DNA from: Salpingoeca rosetta
Taxonomy: Eukaryota > Opisthokonta > Choanoflagellata > Craspedida > Salpingoecidae
Assembly (NCBI RefSeq): GCF_000188695.1
Contig: NW_004754883.1
Coordinates: forward strand, 1-11,159
Direction of reading: 5' to 3'
Length of the DNA stretch: 11,159 bases
The position numbers were made by a program, and so were the translations under genes. Within the stretch, counting starts at the first letter, position 1; each line of letters starts with the position of its first letter. The notes beneath the pieces were generated by a model. It made no database searches, was not told where the DNA came from, and saw only the letters and a program-made list of their open reading frames with translations. This document shows, one piece after another, positions 1 through 7,400 of the stretch.

Positions 1-3000
1 TTGTACAACCGCGGCCGCGTCACCAGCCTGAGCGAGCTCACGGTCTCAGACTGCACAGTCACCATGTACGAGGACGCGGCCATTGTTCCGTCACCGTCTC
101 AGGGCGGTGCGCAGAACCTGGTCGAGCTGTCACGACTGGTGCTGTCAGCCGGTGCCACATGGCTGGCCACGGATACGATGAACACCACCACGTTCAAGGT
201 GGATGACCTGGAGCTGCAGGGATACTCCGAGATTCGCGTGCGCAACGCAACGATTGCGTCGACAAAGGTCAACATGCATGTCGACAGCATCATCACGGCG
301 GCGTCGCTCGGCTATGCGCCAAACACGGGTCCGGGTACTGTGCAGGGCAACCGCTACGGCGCCTCGCATGCCGGCTGCGGCGGCCGCGGCTCCACGTCTG
401 TGACACGCTCGCAACCGTTTGGCTCCATCTTCGCGCCCGTGACGATGGGGCCTGGTGGATCCACTGGGTCGCAAGGCCAGGCCGGCCGCGGCGGTGGCGC
501 TGTTCGCATCTCCGCGGACACCGTTCTGCTGGAGGGCCGCATCGACGTTTCTGGCGAGAGCGTGTCTGTTGACGGCGGTGGCGGTGCTGGCGGCAGCCTG
601 TGGATTACCGCCACGACGCTGCACGGCTTTGGGTCCCTCGCAGCTGACGGCGGTGACGGCGGCGTGTACAACAACCTCCGCGGTGGCGGTGGTTCTGGTG
701 GCATCATCTCACTCAGCTACGACGAGACACAGTCCCGCTTCTTCGGCACCATCAGCGCTGTTGGTGGCGACGGCTTTGAGGTGGGCGCTGCAGGTATCCT
801 GTACACGGAACGCACCCAGGCGGATGGCAACACGTACACCGTTCTTGAGCTGAACAATGGTGGGCGCACGCCGCCATCCTTCCCCGCACAGGCAGCATTT
901 GACTTTGACGACGTGTCACGCAACCCAGCTATCAGCTACCTCTCCTTTGGCGACGATACGCTCAACCTGCCTGGCACGGGTACCTTTGTGTACTCGTTTG
1001 ACGAGGTGCGTGTTGGCGACGGTGCTCAGCTTGCCATGTACCCCGCGCCAGGGCAGCCCTCTGCCCTCACGGCAACGCACCTGCTAGGCACGGGCGGAAC
1101 AGCGCGCCTTGTGATTGGCCGCGACCAGCGCGTGACGCTGCCGCCGGCCACGAGCGAGGACGAGGAGCGAGACATCCGCCTTGACCTCTTCCTGCAGGAG
1201 GGCAGCATTGCCGACCTGCCCGCAACCGTGGAGCTGCGCGCAACTATGGTCTCGCAGGGCCAGCTCAACGGGCTCGAGCACCTGCTCGTGGGCAAGGACG
1301 GTGTGTGGAAGGTTGCGTCTACAGGCTACACAAGTGGACAAACCCCTGGCACGTATGAGATGATGGCTGTGACGGTGATGTACCAGGGCACAGTGATTTC
1401 TCTGTCACCGCTCAGCACCCGTCTCGCCGTTGATTCCTTGAATGTGCATTTCGGTGCCACGTACGACTTTGCAGGCATCCCTGAGCCCACGCGTGATGCG
1501 GCGCACGTCGACGTTGAAGAAGCCGGACGCATTGAGGGCAGTGCTTGCTTCTGGCATCCAAACACACAGACCTGCGGCTGCCAGGACCAGCCCATCGACG
1601 ACCTCCACTCGGAGACGGAGTGCCCCGAACGACCCGAGCGCTACTGCGAGAAGGGCCCAGACTGTGACGACTTCTTTGCAGACGTGTGTCGCGAATCAAA
1701 CTGCACAAGTGCAGACCGATTCCAGCACACGTGCAAGGTGGATCCGTTTTATGAGCCCGTGTTCTCGTACGACTGGCAGCCGACGACATGCGCGGATCAG
1801 ACGACAGAGGATGCATGTTTGTCGTCCAAGTGTTATCACTTCTACGACAACGAGCCCTGTCCGACGGGTATCAAACTGCACAATGATACATCGTATGCTG
1901 TCTACAATCCCTGTCGCGAGGGTACGCTGATCGTGGACGAGCGAAATGTGACGTTCGACTCGTTTTACTACCAGCTCACCACGGAAGAAAAGCACGCTGT
2001 TCGGCAACTTCCATACAACGTCACGCTGGTCGACGGCTCGCTTTACAGCATTGTGCAGGGAGCATGCAACTACTCTCGTGCCCTTGAGCAGTTTGTTGCC
2101 GGCGAGCTCAGCGGGAATGCGTCTGCAGACGTTGCCGCGATTTTTGAGAGTGCCGGAATCACAAGCGACTTCTCCGCAGCCAACCTGACCGCTGACCTGC
2201 CCTGGCCACAGACGCTGGGTGACCGTCGCCTGTACATTGGCCACGGCAGTGCATCAGCCTGTGTTGACTCGCTTCGGCCGTGGTACACGTACATCGAGAC
2301 ACGTATCCATGAGCAGACGTACTTCTGGAACGAGACCATGGTTGAACGGGTCAACTACACGTACTGGAACATGACGTACGCCATCTCCTGCGACTACCGC
2401 ACAGGCTTCACCCTCTCACCAGGGGAAAACTGCTTCTTGGAGCCGGGCGAACACGAGTATGACCGCCTTGAGCTGCAGGGCAACTCGTACATCACCGTGC
2501 AGCACAACGCAACAACGCCCACAGTGGTTCGTGTCAGGGATTTGGTCACCCGCGGTGGTTCACGCATCGTATCAAATGGTGTCGCGTCGAACCCCAAGGG
2601 CACGCCGACTACAGCTGGCCGTGGTGGCTTCCATGGCGGCTTTACCCAACACGACGATGACGTGTACGGCTCTGTGACCGCACCGCTGGAAGCGGGCGGC
2701 GCAGCGTCCAGCGGATCAGGTGGCCTTGGTGGCGGCGTTGTCCGTCTGATTGTGGGCGAGAAGATGACACACGACGGCACTATCCAAGCAAATGGCGCAT
2801 CGGGTTCTGTTGGCGGCGGTGCAGGCGGTAGCGTGTACATTACAACACCTAAGCTGCATGGAGTTACGGGTACCATCCAGGCCAACGGCGGGACCGGCAC
2901 CTACGGCGGCTCTGGCGGCCGCATTGCCGTCGAAGTCACCACCAACAACGAGTACCGCTTTGAGGGCACGCTGGCCGCATACGGTGGTGGCAACGGTGCT

Positions 3001-4473
3001 GGGCCTGGTACGGTGTTCCTGCGTGATCAGGTTGACGGTGTGTGGCGCGATCGCGTGACCATTGCTGGTGAAGGCTCAACCACGCTGCGCGACCCTGAGT
3101 ACGGCGACAATGTAACCGTTGCTGAACTCATGGTCATGGACGGCGCAACCTTTATTGTGCAGCCAGGCGCAGTCGTCACAGCAACAACCGTGACCGGCAA
3201 TGGCGGTGGTCTCGTTGACTTGCTTGACAACAGCGAACTGCGTGTTGCTGAGTTTGAAGATGCACGCTGCCTGGTGAACTTCAAGGTGGGCACGGGTGCT
3301 GTGCTTGACCTGGTCAACACGACGCTGTTGCTGGGCACGCGCAACCCCGCTTTGGAGGTGTATGGCCAGGTTCTTGGCCCGTACCTCAGTCTTGGTCCAA
3401 ACACACGCGCAGTTGTGCACGACGGCGCCCAGTTGGATACGCTTGCTGTTGTGGTTGGCAAGTCGGCACGGCTTCAGCTTGATGAAGGCGCGGTCGTCGG
3501 TACTGACGGTGATGCCACCACTTACGTGTTGGACTCTCTGGTGCTTCAGGATGACTCCGTCATGCGACTGGGCACGGCCCACCCCATTCTGCGCATCGGC
3601 TACTTCCAAATGGGCTACAACGCGCTGCTGGACACGCCCGACTCAGGCACGCGCAACTTCACGTTCATCTGCGACAACGCCTTCCTCGGCAACGGCGCCA
3701 ACATCGGCCTGTCTGGCTTCGGCGAGCTTGCTGGCCCCGGTGCCGCTGGCGCTAACAGCGGCGCCTCCCACGGTGGTCCCGGCTCAGGCCCACAGCGCAG
3801 CGAGGTGACGTACGGCTCCACAATGTGGCCAAGATCGTATGGCAGCGGCGCCAACGGCGTTGCACGCGGTGGCGGCGTCATCAGCTTCCACGTTGCAGGC
3901 GAGCTGCTTCTCAACGGCGAACTTGTGGTGAATGGCGACTCCGCGAGCACTGGCGCGGGCTCTGGCGGTTCCATCCTGATCGAGGCGGACGTGCTCAAGG
4001 GCCACGGGTCCATGACCGCCAACGGCGGTCGGGTAACGGGCGCTGGTGCTTACGGTGGCTCTGGTGGGCGCATCTCCGTGCAAACGCCCGACCAGTCCCA
4101 GTTTGCGGGTGAGTTCCGTGCTCTTGGTGGTGGCGGCTCAACGTCAGCCGCGACTGCTGGTGCGCCAGGCACCATTTACAGGGCACAACTGCTGTTTGGC
4201 ATTCCCACGACGTCTGTCGTGTTTAAGAACAGCGGCCATCGCCCTCAGCTGCCCACATCCTTCGGGGCTGTTGATGTTGACGGCAATCCTGCTGACGTGG
4301 TGATTGATCGACTTGCCATCTTGCAAGCGGCAGAGGTTTCCTTCGAGCCAGCGTCTGGTGTTCAAGGGCCACTGCCAAGATCATCCTGCGTCGTGTCACT
4401 GGTGATGCAACTGCTCGCGCGTATGTGCGTGATGGCGTGTCTCTGTATGTGGCTGTGTCCCGAGCAGCTGTGA
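1..4473 (+). CDS. Giant Gly-rich modular repeat protein, 5' part (internal fragment; ends by frameshift)
   Basis: This frame is open from the first base to a TGA at 4471-4473 (1490 codons). The first codon is TTG. It is not a credible start, because the sequence there already looks like the middle of a module linker, so the true start lies upstream. Order of parts: linker strands (residues 1-95), Gly-rich module 1 (about 96-305), linker (306-510), Cys-rich sequon-rich domain (516-811), module 2 (about 851-1047), linker, module 3 (about 1234-1440). No signal peptide or membrane segment is seen, as expected for an internal piece. Alternating hydrophobic residues and Gly turns suggest a beta-solenoid fold, and the sequons and cysteines suggest passage through the secretory pathway; both are inferences. 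The last 35 or so residues, after about 4368, do not resemble the repeat family and are out-of-frame readthrough. The same protein resumes in frame 3. Function is unknown; a structural or adhesive surface role is the best guess. Confidence 0.88.
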   Translation: MYNRGRVTSLSELTVSDCTVTMYEDAAIVPSPSQGGAQNLVELSRLVLSAGATWLATDTMNTTTFKVDDLELQGYSEIRVRNATIASTKVNMHVDSIITAASLGYAPNTGPGTVQGNRYGASHAGCGGRGSTSVTRSQPFGSIFAPVTMGPGGSTGSQGQAGRGGGAVRISADTVLLEGRIDVSGESVSVDGGGGAGGSLWITATTLHGFGSLAADGGDGGVYNNLRGGGGSGGIISLSYDETQSRFFGTISAVGGDGFEVGAAGILYTERTQADGNTYTVLELNNGGRTPPSFPAQAAFDFDDVSRNPAISYLSFGDDTLNLPGTGTFVYSFDEVRVGDGAQLAMYPAPGQPSALTATHLLGTGGTARLVIGRDQRVTLPPATSEDEERDIRLDLFLQEGSIADLPATVELRATMVSQGQLNGLEHLLVGKDGVWKVASTGYTSGQTPGTYEMMAVTVMYQGTVISLSPLSTRLAVDSLNVHFGATYDFAGIPEPTRDAAHVDVEEAGRIEGSACFWHPNTQTCGCQDQPIDDLHSETECPERPERYCEKGPDCDDFFADVCRESNCTSADRFQHTCKVDPFYEPVFSYDWQPTTCADQTTEDACLSSKCYHFYDNEPCPTGIKLHNDTSYAVYNPCREGTLIVDERNVTFDSFYYQLTTEEKHAVRQLPYNVTLVDGSLYSIVQGACNYSRALEQFVAGELSGNASADVAAIFESAGITSDFSAANLTADLPWPQTLGDRRLYIGHGSASACVDSLRPWYTYIETRIHEQTYFWNETMVERVNYTYWNMTYAISCDYRTGFTLSPGENCFLEPGEHEYDRLELQGNSYITVQHNATTPTVVRVRDLVTRGGSRIVSNGVASNPKGTPTTAGRGGFHGGFTQHDDDVYGSVTAPLEAGGAASSGSGGLGGGVVRLIVGEKMTHDGTIQANGASGSVGGGAGGSVYITTPKLHGVTGTIQANGGTGTYGGSGGRIAVEVTTNNEYRFEGTLAAYGGGNGAGPGTVFLRDQVDGVWRDRVTIAGEGSTTLRDPEYGDNVTVAELMVMDGATFIVQPGAVVTATTVTGNGGGLVDLLDNSELRVAEFEDARCLVNFKVGTGAVLDLVNTTLLLGTRNPALEVYGQVLGPYLSLGPNTRAVVHDGAQLDTLAVVVGKSARLQLDEGAVVGTDGDATTYVLDSLVLQDDSVMRLGTAHPILRIGYFQMGYNALLDTPDSGTRNFTFICDNAFLGNGANIGLSGFGELAGPGAAGANSGASHGGPGSGPQRSEVTYGSTMWPRSYGSGANGVARGGGVISFHVAGELLLNGELVVNGDSASTGAGSGGSILIEADVLKGHGSMTANGGRVTGAGAYGGSGGRISVQTPDQSQFAGEFRALGGGGSTSAATAGAPGTIYRAQLLFGIPTTSVVFKNSGHRPQLPTSFGAVDVDGNPADVVIDRLAILQAAEVSFEPASGVQGPLPRSSCVVSLVMQLLARMCVMACLCMWLCPEQL
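286..915 (+). repeat. Gly-rich module 1 (core)
   Basis: This is residues about 96-305 of the frame 1 part. The leader strand VDDLELQGYSEIRVRNAT lies just before it (from about 199) and closely matches the leader of module 2. The core runs through YGASHAGCGGRGS, a FGSIFAP segment, GRGGGAVRIS, GGGAGGSLWIT and GGGGSGGIISLSY, then the closing LELNNGG and FDFDDV segments. It is the only module whose GGSGGR signature lacks the Arg (Ile at 703). The order of motifs is the same as in all later modules. Confidence 0.8.
1546..2433 (+). other. Cys-rich, N-glycosylation-rich domain inserted between modules 1 and 2
   Basis: Residues 516-811 contain 18 cysteines, among them CGC, DCDD, NCT, TTCADQTTEDACLSSKC and EPCP. 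They also contain ten N-x-S/T sequons, at residues 567, 628, 649, 673, 690, 706, 728, 777, 785 and 790. The rest of the protein has few cysteines. The first half is acidic and dense in Cys. The second half is aromatic, with many Tyr and Trp around the NET, NYT and NMT sequons. The even Cys number and dense sequons suggest disulfide bonding and glycosylation in the secretory pathway, which is inference. The C-x(9)-C-x(4)-C-x(7)-C pattern at about residues 598-621 resembles short Cys knots common in protist surface proteins, but I cannot assign a named domain. It could be a ligand-binding or cap domain. Confidence 0.75.
2551..3141 (+). repeat. Gly-rich module 2 (core)
   Basis: Residues about 851-1047. 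The leader YDRLELQGNSYITVQHNAT (from about 2458) is nearly the same as the leader of module 1, so the Cys-rich domain sits cleanly between two units. The core shows GRGGFHGGF, YGSVTAP, GGLGGGVVRLIV, GGGAGGSVYIT, IQANGGTGTYGGSGGRIAVEV (Arg codon at 2920) and GPGTVFLRD. The IDN-like position is degenerate (TIAGEG). Confidence 0.82.
3700..4323 (+). repeat. Gly-rich module 3 (core)
   Basis: Residues about 1234-1441, the last complete core in frame 1. Motifs in order are GASHGGPGSG, YGSTMWP, RGGGVISFHV, GAGSGGSILIEA, MTANGGRV, AYGGSGGRISVQ (Arg codon at 4069), GAPGTIYRA and VVIDRLAIL. Spacing of the Arg codon from module 2 is 1149 bases. The linker that follows is interrupted by the frameshift at about 4366-4372. 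Confidence 0.82.
4360..4380 (+). other. Frameshift site joining the two reading frames (-1 / one missing base)
   Basis: Family-like sequence runs in frame 1 up to VSFEPASGVQG (to about 4368), then continues in frame 3 as TAKIILRRVTGDATARAYV. The joined stretch lines up with the linker after module 1, which reads LAMYPAPGQPSALTATHLL and then GTGGTARLVIGRDQ. Frame 3 has stops at 4272, 4278, 4293 and 4305, so the switch must be after 4307 and before the frame 1 TGA at 4471. Restoring one base near the GGG run at 4366-4368 fits. I see no slippery heptamer of the X XXY YYZ type in the zero frame, which argues against programmed -1 frameshifting. A 44-base GT-AG segment (4336-4379) would also restore frame if spliced, but it would delete the conserved linker residues. 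A sequencing or assembly indel or a recent mutation is most likely. Confidence 0.82.
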
Positions 4474-7400
4474 GCCGCCCGCTCTCACTTCCGAGCGCAT
4501 TTGTGGTCGAGCCCTCGGCTGAGCTGGTGCTTCCGCAGCGGGTGACAGTCCCGGGCACCTCCGTGTCGCCAACCCTGGACCTGCAAGGTCTGCTCACAGG
4601 CGGTAATCAGATGGTTGTCAGCAACGGTGCCACCGTGCGCTTCCGCCGCACAAGTCACACGGCCACGGGCGAGGGCGCGGGCTCATACACGTTCATCGAT
4701 CCCCCGGGTCAGCTGTCATTCCGGTACTTTGAGGTTGCACAGGATGGCCAGGTTACCATTGAAGGAGATGCCGAGGACGGCGCCTACGACGGCGTGCAAG
4801 GCAGCGACGTACCCTTGCAGCAGCACACGCGTGTGGCTGATACGGCCATGCGCTTCTCTGCTGTTGACTTTTTGCTCACTGCAGGTGGGCAGATGGATGC
4901 GGGCCATGTCATCTTCACGTCAACCACGTTCACTGTTGGCTACGGCGCTGTGCTCTCCGCCACGGGCCTCGGCCATGCCTTTGGCCAAGGCTTTGGCGGT
5001 GGGCTCATGCTCGGAACTGGCGGCAGCTATGGTGGCGCATCTGGGCCCGTGTCTGGCACACATGTCGACGAGCACGGCTGCGTGTACTGGGCGGACCGCT
5101 TCGGCTCTGGCGGCGGCAACACTAACGGCGGGCGTGGTGGTGGTTTTATCCGCGTGGAAACGCAGGACGCCAGCATTGATGGCAGAGTTGCTGTCGATGG
5201 TGCCCATGCTGGTGGCAGCAGCGGCTCTGGCAGTGGCGGCTCCTTCTACATGCGTGTGTCGGACACGATGCACGGTGTTGGTACCATCTCCGTCGCTGGC
5301 GGCGACGCCACGTGCTCCACCTGTGGCAGCGCGGGCAGCGGTGGCCGCATTGTGATTGAGGTGGCAAAGACCAACCACTTCCAGGGCAGCCTGCTCACCC
5401 GAGGTGGCAGCGGGCGCCTCGGACACGGCGCATCTGGCACGGCGTATGTCACGTCGCAGCCCACCGGTTATCCGTTCCGCCAGCTGTTCCTGGAGAACGC
5501 CAAGCGCGACACGGACCCGTACACGCGGCTCTCGGGCTGTGCGGGGGCCACGGCGTATGCGTTTGATGAGGTGCACATGGCCGACAGCGCCAAGCTGTCG
5601 ATGACAGACGACACACAAGCAACGCTGACACTGACCATTGTGGACCTGGTGTCCGATGAGTCAACCACCATCCTGGTGCACGACAGCATGCGCGTGTTCC
5701 TCGAAACATCGACGAGCCGCAACGTGATTGCTCGCGTTGCTTCAAACATCTTCCTCAGGGCACAAGGCGAGCTACTGCTTCCACCAGCGGTGCAGTTTGT
5801 TGGTCCAAGTAGCGTCATCGCTGGTCAGCTCACGAACGCCCAGCGAGTGTATGTGCAACCACATGGGGTCCTGCACCTTGATCACACCGTGCGCACGGCT
5901 CAGTATGACGAAGCATCTGGTTATGGCTTCATCAGCCAGCCGGGCGAGTTCAAGTTTGGGGCGCTGGAACTCGGCACGCACTCTCAGCTTGTGTTTGGTG
6001 GAAACCATACACACGACATCTCACTTGCCGCAGGCCGCCTCGTTCTTGGCTTCGCCTCCAGACTCTCTGCTCACCGACTGACTGCAGGTGTCGGTGAGCT
6101 TGTGCTGCAGCCACAGTCAGTCATTGACTTGGACGAGCACGGGTACGAGGCTGGCGCCGGCCCGTGTCCCGGCAGCGATGCTGTTGGCGCCGGCCATGGT
6201 GGATTCGCTGGTGGTGCCGGTGCTAGCTGTGCGTACGGCGACTTTGGGACGCCAGACATGCCGGGCAGCGGTGGCTTAACTGTGCATGGTGGCGGGCTCG
6301 TGCACATCGTCAGCAGCCTGGAACTGAGACTCGCCGGTACAATCACTGCCGCTGGGCAGGATGCTACTGTTGGTGCTGGCGCGGGTGGTTCCATCTTCAT
6401 CCAGGCATCAAAACTCACGGGCACGGGCGACCTCGCTGCTCGCGGTGGCTCTGCTTCGTCTGCAGGCTCTGGTGCTGGCGGCCGCATTGCCGTGGTCGTG
6501 GACACGTTGTCGCAGTATGCCGGCGAGGTGTACACGTCTGGCGGACACGGCAGCAACGATGTCGGCGCGCCAGGCACCTTCCACTTTGTCAACGCCCGCC
6601 TTGGGTCAACAGAGGTGTCCCTGCAAGTTGACAACGAGAACGGCGCGGCGCACGCTGACACCCCCACGACCGTGATTGAGCAGACTGGCATGACAGACTT
6701 TGTATTTGACCGCCTTGACATCTTCGGTGGCGCCCGCGTGGAGTTTGTGGGCAGCAGCCTCCGTGCCGTGGAGCTGGGTGGTGACAAGACGGGTCACCTG
6801 CTCGTTCAGAATGGACAGAGAATGTGGGTCGCTTTCAGCACACCGCGCAGCACATTTCGACTTGTTGTTGCCCATGACTTTACGGTTGACGAAGGTGGCG
6901 AGCTGATTTTGCCTCAGTCTGTTGCTGTCATTGGCCACGCTCTGCATGTCAATGGCAAGCTCACAAACGCCAACCGCCTCACTATTGGTGAGGGAGCAAC
7001 GGTCGTGCTTGGTGAACGCATGGTGAAAGCGTCTCTTGACGAATCAGCATCCACATTCAACGAACCCGTGTACAACAATGTCGACACGCCCAACGAGGTG
7101 ACAATTGACGAGCTCGAGCTGCTGTCCGGCTCAACTCTCTCTACATTCGCTGGCGGACCACTGACACTTCGCGCTGGTGCGATTCATGTCCGCACTGGTG
7201 CGACCATCCACCAGGAACACCTAGAGCTCGACGTCGGGGTATTGAACATCGAGCGTGGTGCATCCATTGACTGCAGTGGCGTTGAGACCCAGGTGCAACC
7301 CGGGCTCTGCTCGCAGTGCGGTGCTGGCCACGCCTCACACGGCGGTGTCGCATCCGATGTGCAAGCGCCATCCGCGTACTTTGGCACGTTTTATGCGCCC

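Noticed and set aside
1..3. TTG at the first base as a start codon
   Set aside because: It is simply the first codon of the window. The residues that follow look like the interior of a linker, and no signal peptide follows.
540..710. GGC/GGT-rich stretches as a CRISPR array or DNA-level microsatellite
   Set aside because: They encode Gly-rich protein turns in frame. No repeat-spacer structure exists and the units vary in length and sequence.
4336..4379. 44-base GT-AG segment that would restore the reading frame as an intron
   Set aside because: It is very short, and its removal deletes the conserved VSFEPASG strand that aligns with other linkers (such as VEFVGSS at about 6740). A single missing base explains the data better, though RNA-seq could revive this option.
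4360..4380. Programmed -1 ribosomal frameshift
   Set aside because: The direction fits, but no X XXY YYZ slippery heptamer is present in the zero frame, and the family-aligned switch point lies at a GGG run typical of base-calling errors.
4369..4473. Hydrophobic, Met- and Cys-rich tail of the frame 1 reading (LARMCVMACLCMWL) as a possible membrane anchor
   Set aside because: It lies after the frame switch. Frame 3 over the same bases gives family-like linker sequence, so this tail is out-of-frame translation.
4615..5355. 246-codon open frame on the + strand starting with ATG
   Set aside because: It is in frame 1, out of frame with the repeat protein. It is rich in Ala, Arg, Ser and Cys as expected of a shifted reading of GGC/GGT-rich sequence, and has none of the module motifs.
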